The notes beneath the pieces were generated by a model. It saw only the letters and a program-made list of their open reading frames with translations, was not told the origin of the DNA and did no database searches. Made by a program: the position numbers and the translations under genes. 64,000 nucleotides of DNA from Epiperipatus broadwayi (Eukaryota; Onychophora; Udeonychophora; Euonychophora; Peripatidae), in the NCBI GenBank assembly GCA_028023455.1, contig JAQFVV010012572.1, positions 1,860,001 through 1,924,000 of the forward strand, in the 5' to 3' direction. Below, one piece after another: positions 1 to 13,105 of the stretch. The stretch's first letter is position 1. Each line of letters begins with the position of its first letter.

Positions 1-339
1 TTTTTTTAAAGATTTGATATAGACAATGAAAGAAAATTGGAAAAGGTGGTTGATCATCTTTAGAAGTTAGATAGAAAATATCGGATTTACAATGTTTTTA
101 TCTTCAGATTTTTCAGTACTAAATTTATTTTTATGAAAAAAGATATATGTAAAAACAGTTTTAAATAACTCATGCAAAACAAAGGGTTTCTCCAATTTTC
201 TCATTTTTCCAAACAATAATTAGATAGTAAATTTTATTGTTTATGGACAACTATCTGAAATAGTTCCAAAGTTTTCTCACATCATGGTTATGCTGAGCAT
301 CAATTTTGTTTAAGATTTTTTTTTTTTTGAGAAACAATC

Positions 340-925
340 TTAAAAAATAAATATAACATTTAATTAGGTGATTGATTTTTATGAAAATTTAAAAAAGATA
401 AAATTCTTCAATATACACTTTTTATATATATATAAAAAAAAGGATAAAAATAAGAGAATTAATAATAAATGTGTTATTAAATTATATATTTTATGAAACT
501 ATTATATTTATGTTTTGCTTTATTTTTCTCAAAAAAAAAAAAACAAATAACTAATTACTGTAATTCTATAAACAATATATAAACTTTTTTTTTCTTTCAA
601 AAACATCACGTCAGAATAAAAGAATACAATGTTAAAAAATAAATATAACTTTTAATTAGGTGATTCTTATGAAAATTTTAAAAAGATTAAATAATTCCTT
701 GTTATATTTTTGACAAATAAATTACAGATTATTTTGTACAACAATGTTTAGACTCATTAATACTTTTTTTAAAAAATAAAAATTTGTGAATTAATGACAA
801 ATGTGTTATTAAATTATACATTTTATAAAATCATTATATTTAAGTTTGTTTGTTTTCTTAAAAAAAAAAAAACTAAACTAATTCATTCTATAACAATATT
901 ATACAAACTTTTTTTTAAAGAAAAA
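340..925. repeat. Diverged tandem duplication, about 292-bp unit, two copies
   Basis: Two AT-rich blocks follow each other with the same order of landmarks: a stretch beginning ttaaaaaataaatataac (340 and 632), then attaggtgatt, then gtgttattaaatta, then an A-run and a T-run. The offset is about 292 bases with small indels. No coding capacity is visible. It lies in OGT intron sequence or beyond; the family is not recognised. Confidence 0.6.
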
Positions 926-1200
926 ATTGCATCAGAGTAAAACTTTCAAATAATAACTTCTAAAAAATAATGGTGTAAAATATTGAAAGAGTAGGTTCTT
1001 TTCACTAAAATATGCAAAATATATGTACTTGCATTCATCTAAAAATTTGGTAGTATTTTTTATTTCTATATCTTTTGCAGTACCTTCACTGTACCCCAGA
1101 GTACTGCAGAATTCTGGTTGGAAATCATTGATCTAAAAATTGTTTTCAAATACAATGCAAACAATTACAAAAAATACATTCAAGCAAAAAACAATAATAC

Positions 1201-3060
1201 ACATTATCATTATTTTTAACCATTATCAATCCATTACAAAACAAAAATTTCATAAAGTTTAATCCAATTTCTCCATTCTAACATAAAAATGATTCAAAAA
1301 ATTTCTTCTCATCTAACAAAAATTTGTATTTTTTGAGGTTATTTACAATCTCTGGAATATATAACTTAGCATTTCATATGTTCGCCTACAGTCATCTTTT
1401 CTAACAATATACCCAATACTTGTTTCATTTCAATATCTTCTTTCCATATTATTAGTTATACCTCCTTATTCTATTTGATATTGATACTTCCATCTTAATC
1501 CCAGAAATCATCTTTCCATATTCTTCTGCATCATATGCAATAATGATATTGCTTTTTTAAATTAAGTATTCAAACCCAAAATCCATTAGCAAGTGTTGCC
1601 AGAACATATTTTTTAAAAACTTTATTTTTAGAAAGTTAGGTACATTTTTACTAATTTGTTTCTTTTTGTCAGAAACATTCCATTCAACTCTATGATTAAT
1701 TATATTCGCTGTCATCTGTATTAATAATTTGACTAAGGTAAATGTAAATGCTAACTTCTAATTTATTTTTATCAATTTTTATTTTCTCCTTTCTTGAAAA
1801 GCTGTACAACATTTAACCTTTTATTATTTCTCTTTAGATCTACTTTTTTATTTTCATCTAGATAGCTAACAAGCAAAAAATTACTACCATCTGTAAAATT
1901 AAATGATTTATCATATTCATTTATTTTGGTTATATTAATCTACAAATTACTTTCCATAAAATTGTTATAAATAATTTTGTAGAAATGGAATCACTTAGTC
2001 ATACACTTTTATCAATGTTAATCTTACTGTCACTATACAATTCATTTATAACAGCAGCATTTGAACAAATATGTTTCAGAATTTGATAACATATCCAAAT
2101 ATGGTTATATGATATTTGAAAACTTAATTCATTACTGATATGCCTGTAAAATTAAATATCTTTCTGGAGAAGATTTGTAATTACATTCATTATATGAAAT
2201 AATTTTATAGCGTCAGGATTTCAGACTGTGTGAAATTGTAAGAGATTTAGAGGGGGGTGGGGGATTTAATTGTACATTTTGCTTCATCACTATTCTAAAA
2301 ATCATCATTTTGAATCTGGAATATCAGTTAATTATTTTATAAAAGAACTGATAGAAAACTGATAATTCATAAAATTTATTTTTTTATAAACATCAATATT
2401 TAGCATATCCTTATCATTTAAATATTTAATATAGTTTTTCCAATAATTTTTTCTGGTTTTTTTTTTTTAAATATCTATGATTCCTTCATTTTATGCAATT
2501 TTTAGTCTTCATAAATTTAAAGTACTTTTCAGAAAATGATATTTTGGCTATATTACTTTTTTTATTCTTTATCAGTATGGAATTATTGATAGAATTCTTT
2601 ATACTTCACTATAGCATTCCTAATTTGTAAGAACATGATCTTATTAATAAAGTAACTTTCCTTCAAATACCAAAATATTTCATATTTTTGATAGCTTTAT
2701 ATTCTCTTCTATCAATTTCCATTACCATTTCATAGGAAAATCTATTGGGGAATTCTTTTTATTTATGTATAGTATATTTACCATCTTCAAAAAGTGTATT
2801 AACATTTTAAACAATTTTTAATTTTCTAATGTAAATTAACAGTTTAAGAATATTAATTACTGATAATATTTTTAACTTTGCAGTAACACATATCTTATAG
2901 CTCAATTGACAATAATCTTTTCCCATGCACATATTTCATTATCAAAAGTCATTATCATTTGTATGCTTCCATGTTAAATTTCTCTTGATTTTTTTCAAAA
3001 AATCAATTCACAGTAAGAAATATTTCCTTTTCTGCAAATTTCACAAATCTACATAATCTT
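1201..3060 (-). mobile_element. Old RTE-type LINE copy, heavily decayed
   Basis: The left end (attatcattatttttaacc, then attatcaatccattac) matches the 3' end of the better RTE copies at 18126 and 23473. Further right, blocks line up in the same order with their reverse-transcriptase region, for example around 1710-1820 (fingers/connection part), 1980-2060 and 2940-3050 (endonuclease end). No reading frame survives. The element runs 3' to 5' along the plus strand, the same transcriptional strand as OGT. The right end is not sharply defined and may stop just before the TIR element at 3317. Confidence 0.7.
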
Positions 3061-3316
3061 TTATTTTTATAATGTTCAAAATAAAAAAAATATTTAATAA
3101 TAATTTTTAAAAATTATAAAACATGCTGCATTTAAGTTAAAGTAAAACAGTAAAAAATCTTTGATTTTTAAATTTTCTTCTAAACTCAGTTTTCATAAAA
3201 TATATTAGAACTTGTACAACAAAATACTTCAAAAATAAAAAAAATTTTTTTTTTAGTAAAAAATATACTTTTCTTTTTTCTAGACTTTGGTCACAATGTA
3301 GATTTAAATAATTTAC

Positions 3317-4463
3317 GGTACTAATCGGTAAGCCAGGCCAGATGCTTGGCGGCATTGTTTCTCCGCTAAAAACCCAGAAATATACCATTTATAAGGCTCA
3401 ATATTTCTGTGCTTTTGCAGAGAAACTTACGGTCTATAGAACAGTGCTGTTCATATTAACCGCTGCAAGCGTTGCACACAAATATTACAGCCCGCTAATG
3501 TGCTTCGCGACACTATGCGAATACGCACACTTAACAGATCGCTATCGTATGGTGCGAGTGTGTAGTGAATTCAAGTGACCATAACTGTTGTAATATGCAT
3601 TCTAATTAAAGGTCTTACTCCCTACCCGATGTAGTATTTGATAATAATAATTGTAAGACTGTCGCTGGGCTTCCCTACAAATTTTGGAAGGTGGAAAAAA
3701 TTACAAAAGGTCATGGCTAAGCACCTTTTCCCAGAACTCACGCGAAAAGCCACGTAAATTACGAGACAAATCATCAACTTGGTTTGATCAGTGACGACAA
3801 ATTATTTGTCAACCACCTCCACCCTACCCCCAAAAAACATTAAAATAAGATCAAAACTTTTGAGTTTTTCAACTTTGTTTTTTTTTTTGCTATTTAAAAA
3901 AAATACGGCGACTTTTTTTTGGATATACAGCGATTTTTGTTTCGGCTTTATTTGTATACCGCTGATATACTAAAACTTTTATTTTTAAAACCAATTTTTA
4001 TTACCTTTTTTTAAAAATAAAAACAAATCCAAAATAACCTTTGTCTCTAGTGACGACAAATTATTTCTCCCCATCTCTCCCCAAAAAAGTTAATCTAAGA
4101 TCAAAACTTTTATTTTCTTTTTTGTTTTTAAAATACGGTGATTTTTTTTTTTTTGGCTTTATTTGTATTTCGCGATGTCTATTTTGTCATTTTTGGAAAA
4201 AAAAAAAAGTATAAATATTTGAATCAAATCTTGTATCATAAATTATTTACAAGAATGTCAAAATATTGGTTAAAAAAAAAAAAAGTCGTATCAAATGTCA
4301 AAATATTAGTAAAAAAAGTCATATCAAATGTAAAAATATTTTTAAAAAAGATGGAGAAAATATAAAAATAATTTAAACAGTCAGCCCCGGATCGATATAA
4401 TTGTGTGTTTTTAGTAGAGAAACAACGCAACTAAGCGGCTGGCCTGGTGTACCAATTAGTACC
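3317..4463. mobile_element. Non-autonomous TIR DNA transposon with 8-bp target duplication
   Basis: The left end reads GGTACTAATCGGTAAGCCAG. The reverse complement of the right end reads GGTACTAATTGGTACACCAG, and similarity continues for about 55 bases into a TTGTTTCTC block. The 8-bp direct repeat taatttac flanks it exactly at 3309-3316 and 4464-4471. No transposase is encoded; the inside is short low-complexity frames only. An 8-bp duplication and a GG-starting terminus fit hAT, Merlin or Mutator-like groups. The GGT start also occurs on the giant element at 29078, so a Merlin-type non-autonomous element is plausible but unproven. Confidence 0.85.
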
Positions 4464-4880
4464 TAATTTACAAAATTAAGAAAATGAATAAATTTGGGAA
4501 AGCCTTCGAAAATGATCTTAACAGTTCAATTCTGTATTACAGTTTGTTTAAATGTACAAAATTTTTAAAAGAAGAGTATAATGATAATTATAGTAGAAGA
4601 CATGAATTAATGCTTAGCATTTAAGACCATTACTTTAAATTATATTTATAGTTATTCCTAACATACTTAAGAACAATCTAAACATAAACAGCTTTTCATT
4701 AGCTGTGAAAAGTTAACTACATATATATCCAATCAATTACATATATATGTATATCTATACAAATATGTTTCTGTAAACAATAATACATATCACATAATAT
4801 TCTCGTTCAAGTACATTACATATTTAAGCAGTAGTAAAAATTTATATGCTGTTGAAATTAGTAATACATTACATATATAC

Positions 4881-5033
4881 CTCTACATTTTCTCTATTAT
4901 GCATTCCTGGAATACTTTGCATTAAATGAGATGTGGGGTGATTTCCAAAGTCAGAACTAACATATCCAATCCGCAATCGTCCATTATTTAATTCTCTTGA
5001 ATGTTTATACGAAGGTTTATGAAGAACATGAAT
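4881..5033 (-). CDS. OGT: O-GlcNAc transferase exon: start of the catalytic region (partial gene)
   Basis: Fifty-one codons, phase 0 at both ends, with acceptor CATAG at the high-coordinate side and donor GTATAT at the low side. The peptide contains [20 protein letters not shown] and MQSIPGMHN, hallmarks of the N-terminal catalytic lobe of metazoan OGT. The histidine in GNHPTSH is conserved in the family (human His498 by my recollection). OGT moves GlcNAc from UDP-GlcNAc to Ser/Thr of nuclear and cytosolic proteins. It is separated from the preceding exon by a 135-bp intron. This is the last exon visible; the following exon (FCYALSPDDG-type sequence in other animals) was not found before position 1, so the next intron exceeds 4.8 kb. 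Confidence 0.95.
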
Positions 5034-5168
5034 CTATGTAATATACCAAAAAAAAAAAAATTATTACATAATACCCACATGCAACTGGCTGTATTTAAAT
5101 AAAATTATAATATTTAAAAGATAGATAAATAAAAAGCAATTTACTATAATGCATTCAAAATATCAAAC

Positions 5169-5348
5169 CTTTTCAAGACACAGGTTCGCATGTCGAGCAG
5201 CTATAGCTTTTCGAAATTCATGAGATAATGGATAGAGCATACTATGATGGGGATGAACAGATGGCAGCCTATTTTTTTCAAGTTGATCTGCAACAATGGC
5301 AACCAATTTCTTCATTCTAGTTTCATAATCAGTCCAATCACACACAAT
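5169..5348 (-). CDS. OGT: O-GlcNAc transferase exon: linker after the TPR repeats (partial gene)
   Basis: Sixty codons, phase 0 to 0, starting [20 protein letters not shown] and ending [10 protein letters not shown], with acceptor ATCAG and donor GTTTGA. It is the nearly invariant segment joining the TPR superhelix to the catalytic lobes, including [20 protein letters not shown]. The wording [11 protein letters not shown] is closer to insect OGT (sxc) than to the vertebrate form (AERHGNLCL), which is one reason to favour an arthropod source. No lesions were seen, so the host gene appears functional despite its transposon-filled introns. Confidence 0.95.
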
Positions 5349-5497
5349 CTGATAAAAAAAATACATACGTACGTATATCTAAATATTTTCTTTTTTATCA
5401 TTTCCAGAATGGTTATTACCTAATACATTAGCTACATAAATTTTCAACTTTAAAATTTTTTATTAAAAATTTAAATTTTAAACTTCAGATGTAATTA

Positions 5498-5910
5498 AAA
5501 GGGATTTGATTACAGACTTTCAAGATGCCTTCAGCTACCACTCCATCTTATATAACCAATACACATAACCACATACATGTGAAAAAGATAAACGATCTCC
5601 AATAGACATATTTTGTGCTGAACCAGCACTAATCAGTTGGTCCAGATCATTTCCCATACAGTTGTAGTGTGGAGACAATTGAAATATGTCCATTAAAGTT
5701 TAAAGATTTGCTATCTTAATATAAACTGAACACTGATTGCACATATGTGTTAGAGATGGTGATCTGGATCATATGATGAGTGCTGGTTCAGTGTGAAATA
5801 TGTATATTGGAGATCATTTATCTTTTCACATGTAAGTGGTCATATGTATTATATAAGATGGGGTGGATAGCTGAAGGAGGCAGACTGTGTTCAAATCCCA
5901 TCTAAAATGA
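5498..5910. repeat. Head-to-head pair of a SINE-like short repeat
   Basis: The left copy (about 5498-5693) reads on the minus strand and the right copy (about 5694-5910) on the plus strand. They share gatctccaata, gctggttcag, cacatgta and tagctgaagg blocks in mirror order. A third copy lies at 63069-63290. One end carries gttcaaatccc, which resembles a tRNA B box, preceded by tagctgaagg, which resembles an A box. The box order places the body upstream, which is not normal for a tRNA-headed SINE, so the class stays open. No coding potential. Confidence 0.6.
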
Positions 5911-8900
5911 GTAATAGAAAAATATTGATAAGAATAATTTGCCCAAAAAAAATATAAAAATAGAATATAATAATAAATATTTAGACATAAAAATTAAAAT
6001 TAAATATAAAACATAGTAATTTAATAGATAACAAAATAATACTTTTTTTTTATTTAATAAGTTTTTTTAGAAAATAAATATATAAATTATAATACAATAT
6101 CAAATAAATGCCAGAGAAAGAAAGATTTCAATTATATAAGATTAAAACAATATAAATTAAAATAAAAAGTCTCCTATTTTTATGCACACAAAAGAAACAA
6201 GTTGTATATTTGAAAATTAAAATATAAATTGATATACTATACTGATAATAAAAGAGAGAAAAAAAGACTAAAAAGGTATTAATAACAAGAAAAGTTAAAT
6301 TTAATATGAATAAAGATTCAGGGTGCAAAAATATTACTAATTATTACATTTTATATATATATATTCCACTACATATATGGTTTATTATTAATGATTAAAA
6401 AAAAAAAAAGGTTAATAAAATTATCAGTAAGAAAATAAAATATTAATAAATATATGGTAAAAATAAAATATTAAATAGAAATGTTTAACAATAGTTAATT
6501 TATAGTTTATTTCCTAGTAATTTTTATTAAAGGGGAGGGGGAAGGATACTATCTAGTTACAAAAAAATAACTATAAATGTATTGTTTTTTAATTACTAAG
6601 CAATTTAAATATGTGTGTATACATATATTGTTATGATTTAGATGATATAAAAAAGATTTAATAATAGCTATGATAATACTGAATACTGAAAAAAAAATTT
6701 TTTTTTTCTCAAAAATACATAAATATATAAAATTTTAAGAATGGGTTAAATTTTAAAATAAACAACTAAAATTGAGTGTTTAGGTACAAGTAATACAATA
6801 TATATTAAAAAGAGATTTAAATTAATGGTACTAGTATCAAATTGTTTAATATATATTTTAATATTTAAAAATAATTTGTTTATGGGTGTATTAATTTTTG
6901 TTGTGATAAATGTTCATAATTAAACGAATAATGAATCTGAGAAAAGATTTCTGGATAGTCAAAATGTTGCTTATTTTGAAAAATTAAATAAAATAAAATA
7001 TTGTATTCCATTATTTTGTATATTTGCAAAGATATAATATATTTTTTATATGAAAAATCCAAGTGACGTTCTGAGAATTATTTTTTAAATATATATATTT
7101 AAAAAAAACATTGGAAAGAATAAATTGGTTAGTTGCTTCAATATCAAAAATTAAAACAATAATTGAAGTTTAAAAAACCATAAAGAAAAAATACAAGGAG
7201 TTGATGTTAAATGGATCAAATCTATTTCAAAAGGGGTAATTTTTCTACACAATACTTTTCATAAGGTTTATAGATTTTTAAATCAGAAATGTAGTGAAAG
7301 TAAATAAAGAAAAATTTGCAATAACTGATTATTGCTCAACTCCAAAAAAGATTATGCACATGTTACAGCAAATATTTTGCATATATTTCAACTGCAGCTT
7401 CTCTATAATAATTCACAAGGATTAGTCACAAGTCCCCCCACCCCAAACAACAATCCAGCAATCTGATCTATTTGATCATTTAAAGGACTTTTCTTCAGAC
7501 TTTCCTTATCTCTAGATTTCCAATCAAAGATTGTTTAGCAATAAAACATATCTTCTTGCTAATTATATAGCCCATTTACATTAAACGTCACTAGAAATCA
7601 TAGGTGGACAATAGATATTTTTGCAAAAAACTAAAATTAATTCTACACGGTTCTTTAAATAAAGTTGTTTAAGAATTAAGTTTTTAATTTCTAAACATCA
7701 TTCATTCAATATGTACGGTAAAATGAAGATGATTTCCTTTTTACAACCTACAATAAAATTTCTCATATTCATTTCTCAATGAAACGTTTTGTATCCAGTC
7801 ACTTCCCAATAGTTTCTGGAGATAAAAACATATTCTTTCAAATGCCACAACTCTTTTCAATGAATGTTTCATACTCATATATCTTCTTCGAGAGAAATGA
7901 AATAAAAAAAAGAATTTAAGAATCTTTATCATTAAAAATTTGTGGTTCTGAAGCAGTTAACTTTGTTAAAAGTTTTTGTAATATTAAGGGTGTATGGGAA
8001 GTGGAATTGTGGGTAAAGTTTAGTTTAAATATGTTATTTTGTAGTTCTTTGCACTTGAGAGTCTGCTTGTAGCAGTGAAACCATTAGTAATGTTTTAGAG
8101 TTCTTTTTCTTGGCAATCTGTGTGAGTTGTGAATTTGCATAATTTTGATCATTAGACTTTAATATATTTCATTTACTTTACAACTTGTTGTCTGATTTTC
8201 CAAATCCTTTCCATGACTGGCAAAAATGTGATTGCACTGGATATTCTTAATTTTATTCTTTTGACATTACGATCACTAATTTCATTACTTCAAAACTTTA
8301 CATTTGATGCATTTATAAATAAATTTTTACATCATTCTAGACTTCACTATTAAACTACAGTAAAAAAACTTGATAATGTTATTTTCCTACAACCCATACC
8401 TGTCGTTTTGTCAATGGACACACCTGACATAAAAAAAAAGAAGACTGAATGCTAGTAATTTAGTTTTATTTGTCAAAACGTAATTTTTTTAAGTTTTATT
8501 TAATAATTAGTCTTAAACACTTTTTTTTAAATATCTTCTGAAGATTCATTGCAGTGTATTTAAATCTCTTCCTCCTCAATGTGCATTACATTCTTGATCT
8601 AGTATTTCCTCAATTAAATTACCTTTTCTCAGTAAGTGATTCTTATCTAATTTTGTCTTAATAATAATCAGCCAACTTTTTCAAAAAATTAATCCAAATA
8701 GATTGGAATTTCTTACAATTAATTGATCCCAAAAAATATGAAGAGCAAATCTTAATTATGATGATATAATCAATATTAATTACACTTATTTTAGATCTAA
8801 ACTATACTACTTCCAAATCAATGAAAATATTATTAGTATTATTAATATACTTAATATAAATGCAACTTTCTATCAGACTTAACTTCTTTATACTTCCTTT

Positions 8901-9048
8901 TTTCACTTATATAATATTTTTATCTGTCTTTATTAACAAGTACTTCACACACTCACACATATTAAATCTCATGCCAAGTTTAGAGAAAACCTGGTGGTAA
9001 AATATGAAAATGAATTTTCATTATCAATATTTCTCTTTTCTATAAAAT
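5911..9048. other. OGT intron sequence, nothing recognised
   Basis: Very AT-rich intron DNA with poly-A/T tracts and short C or G runs. Short open frames here are low-complexity and show no recognisable motifs. No splice-supported exon was found. Confidence 0.6.
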
Positions 9049-9327
9049 CAATTTTACTTTAAATTTAATATAACTAATGGATTTATTAATAGAAAAAGCA
9101 CGCAGAAATTAAATTTCCAATCCACCTTAGCAATTTGAACATTCTTTTTTTTTACTATTTGCATCGGCTTCTAAACATGACAACAATTCAATTTTACTTT
9201 AAATTTAATATAACTAATGGATTTATTAATAGAAAAAGTACGCAGAAATTAAATTTCCAATCCACCTTAGAAATTTGAACATTCCTTTTTTTTACTATTT
9301 GCATCAGCTTCTAACATGACAACAATT
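9049..9327. repeat. Recent tandem duplication, 140-bp unit, two copies
   Basis: The block starting tcaattttactttaaattt occurs at 9049 and again at 9189. The copies differ by only a few substitutions and a small indel (for example cacgc/tacgc and ctaaacatgac/ctaacatgac). It lies about 175 bases outside an OGT exon, on its downstream-intron side in the gene's orientation. Confidence 0.9.
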
Positions 9328-9496
9328 AATTCTTTTTTGAAATTAACTTTTTTTTTAAATAAGTAAGCACATGTATCATTAATTTATTAGTAAAAAGTTT
9401 GTAAAGTAAGAATAGATATTAATATGTATATAAATTATATCCACTTTCTCAAGCTTATCTTTAAAAAATTCTACAATCATATTATAAAATATATCA

Positions 9497-9604
<108 letters not shown>

Positions 9605-11884
9605 CTAAAATTGAATTGAAAGTATTCTTTATTAGTACAGTCATCAAAATTACAAAATTTGAAAAATAAAAACACTGAAAAATATATAATATTCTGAATA
9701 AATAGTTATTATAGATACATTCGATTTTTAAAAAAAAAAAAATAAAAATATAGATATATTTAAGTTATATATTTATGAAAAACATGAAAGTATAAAAAAC
9801 TAATAAATTAGTGACTAATCAATCTTTGTGATTCAATAACATATACCCACATCATCTCCTACTTGCATATTTCTGATATTAGAATCTCCAAAGCACCTGA
9901 AGTTTCTATTCATAGGACTAAATATATATTGTCTCAGATTTGTTTGGTAAAACCTTTTGAACAAATGTTTAATTAATCATTTGATTTTATGCTTACACAC
10001 ATTGAAGAAAAGTAATTAAACTATTAATTTAATTATATAGAGAAAAAAAATTGCCTAAATTTTAACCATGATAAAATACTAGTAAAAAAAAAATTATTCA
10101 TTTAGAAATATGTATTTCAAAAACATTACAATTCGTATATATTATTTTGGTATATGTAAGTTTTCAAGTAAACCCAAATGGCAGCCTGTATTTTTAATAA
10201 ATTTAGTTCCCCCCACCTCCGTGCTTAAAAAAAAAAAATTGCCTGCTAGGAAACGTATTTAGTATTTAGATTTTATTTTTTTTATCACCGTTATTTTTTT
10301 TTTAAAAAAAAATCATTGTGGAAAAAGTATTATTACAATTTTTTTTTTTTTTGCATTAACTTATTAACAGAAAAATGGGGGGGGGGGTGTAAATACAATA
10401 TTTACACTTTATTCATGTTGGTGGCATGCAACCATTAATGCAAACTTTTCAACAGAGCAGGATTCCGTAATCCACTGCATCATATTCTGTGACAGGAAGA
10501 TCCCAAATTTTTATTATGAAATTTTTCCAAAAAAACTGCTGACAAAAAGTAACATGCTGAATTGAACCAAAGTACGCTTCCCACATTATGTGTAAAAAAA
10601 AAAAAATGAAAAGTTTCTTAATGAAATTTATCGGTATTCCTTTTTTTTTTAAATTTGACAATCGATTTATTAATTTTGTTTTAATTTAACAACTAATACA
10701 TCTCAATAGATTATAAGCTCTCGAAACTGTACATTTATCAAAAATACGGGCTTTCCATCTTGATTTTCCTAAAAACTCACAAGTACCATTAATTTTTATA
10801 GCAAAGATTTTCTTGCTAAAGTTCTAATTAATAATGACATTATAAATATTAAACATGCAATCATGGATTTTAAATTTAATCTTCCAGTAATTCCTGATAT
10901 TATATAAAATCTTGTGGATTTTACCTTTTTTTAATTTTATATTCAAAATTTTTCCAATATTAATTTTTTCAGAATTTTAGTTAAATAATCAAAATATTAT
11001 ATTGAAACTAAATCATTATTATAACTTTTCCAAACCAGTTCACTCTTTAAATGCAAAATACATTTTTCTTGCATTAAAATTCTTTATATAGTAGATTTTT
11101 ATATAAACTATTAATCCAGATAAACTGTTAACATTTCATGATAGACTGAAAAAAATTTAATCTGTGGAAGTGGTATAAAGTGAATTTCCTGTTTAATTTT
11201 AAAAGTACACCTGATTCTATTTTTACACAAATTTTTTTTAAATGGTTTTAATTTAACCACGATTTAAAAAAAAAAAAAAAATTCTCTTTTTACATGAGTT
11301 TGTTTTGAAGTAATGCCATCAATCAAAAAATTAAAAAAAACTATTTATGTGTGTCATTATTATCATTCCATTTGATAAAAAAAATAGTTTTTGTCTCCTT
11401 ATTTCCCATTACTTTTCAAAAAATTCCCTTTCTCGACAATGTCTGCAAATGAGGAAATTTACTTGTCTGCATTTTAACATTTTTGACATTTTATTTTGAA
11501 AGGGCAAGTACCTTGTTAGTGTCGATGATTTTGTTTTCATCTTGACGTTTTTAATGCTAGATTTTTGTTAAAAAGTATACCTTGTTAGTATTGATGTTTA
11601 AAAAATTTAATACATGGTAAGTTATACATTGCATCCATAACTATTTGACATCTATGTTTTGTTAATTAAATCTGAAATATTTTTTGGTAGCCCTCATACA
11701 ATGTCAAATAATCCACCTATATAAGAGGTAAGCGATTTATTTGGATATGGAAAATGAAGATCCAGTTTTAAATGCAAATTTAATTAAAGGTCTTTAGATA
11801 ACAAATTAGGTAATCATTTTGTCAAGTATGATCGTATGAGAACCGAGCTTTAAAGTTTCAACATGATCAGAAATAGTTAATGTC
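9605..11884. other. Start of the 39-kb OGT intron, no gene recognised
   Basis: AT-rich sequence with homopolymer runs, including a G-run near 10377-10387. A minus-strand frame at 10449-10661 (AYFGSIQHVTFCQQFF) faintly recalls transposase C-termini of the pogo/Tigger type, but not enough to call it. Confidence 0.5.
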
Positions 11885-13105
11885 ATCTTCATCATTGTTG
11901 TCAACTATTATCAATCCACTGTAAGATGAAGGTCTCTCCAAGTTCAACCCATCTTTTTGTGATCTCTAGCCTCTCTTCTCCACATCACCCCTGCACATTT
12001 CCATATTTCATCCATTCATCTCACATGTCGTCTCTTTTACAATCTCTTGGAATTCATTTTAAAATTTCAACAATCCATCTATTGTCATCTCTTCTAGCAA
12101 TATGTTCCCTTATCCATGTATTGCTTTCGATCTCTTTTTGTTACTCCTAACATGCATCACTCAATACTTCTTTGAGTGGTCTGAAGTCCAAATCTCAGAT
12201 CCATAAATAAGAATTGGTAAAACACATTTATTAAAAACTTCTTTTAAAATACATAGGCATATTTCTCTTTAATATTAAGTTACTTCTACCAAAAGCAATC
12301 CAATCAAGTTTAATTCTACGATACACTTCATCCATTATATTTCCAACTTTAGTAATAATCAGACCAAGGTATTTGTAGTTATTAACTTTTTCTAACTCAT
12401 CATTATCAATCTTTATTTTCATTTTTTGAGAAAATCCATTTAATATTACTTTAGTCTTTTTAATGTTCACTTTTAGTCCAACTTTCTTACTTTCACCTAA
12501 TAATTCTTACAATATTTCCTGAAGCTCTGAAGTATTATTTGCAAAATCAACTACATCATCTGCAAAATGTAAATGACTTAAATAATCTCCATTTATTTTT
12601 ATTTCTTTAGCTTACCATTTTAAAACCACAAAATACTTTTTGCAGTACTGCTGTAAGAAGTTTTGGAGATGTGGAATCATCTTGTCTTACACACTTCTCA
12701 ATGTTAACCTTCCTAGTATCATTATGTAATCTAATTGTTGCTATTGCATTTTTATAAATATTCTTTAGAATATATGACAATATCCTGGGTCTACACCTTG
12801 CTGATCTAATACTTTAATCACTGAAGAAATGCTTATAGAATAAACTGCCTTTTCATAATCTACAAATTCAAAGCATAATGGCAACTCATATTCATTGGAC
12901 TTTTTATAACTTCTCTCAATACTTGGACATGAACTACTGTACTAAAACCACTTTCAAATCCAGCTTGTTCTTTTGGTTAGTTGAAATCCAAAGTTCTCTG
13001 TAAATGAGTTGTAATTATCGTGGTAGAAATTTTGTACAAAACATAAAAGATAGTCTTATAGAGAATTATATAAAGGTCTAGTCACAATATGAACCTAGTC
13101 ATTAA
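11885..13105 (-). mobile_element. RTE-type LINE fragment, 5'-truncated and decayed
   Basis: It starts with the RTE 3' end (a short cat-rich stretch, then attatcaatccactg, then atgaaggtctctccaag) and matches the 18126 copy block by block through the C-terminal region and reverse transcriptase. Matching pieces include YKYLG, LHFADDVV-like and FVDYEKAF-like segments in broken frames. It ends near 13105 inside the reverse transcriptase, as expected of 5' truncation. It has more lesions than the copies at 18126 and 23473. No clear target duplication was found. Confidence 0.85.

Noticed and set aside
10449-10661. Possible pogo/Tigger-like transposase tail on the minus strand
   Set aside because: Only a faint likeness (WEAYFGSIQHVTF); no neighbouring transposase parts and no element ends found.
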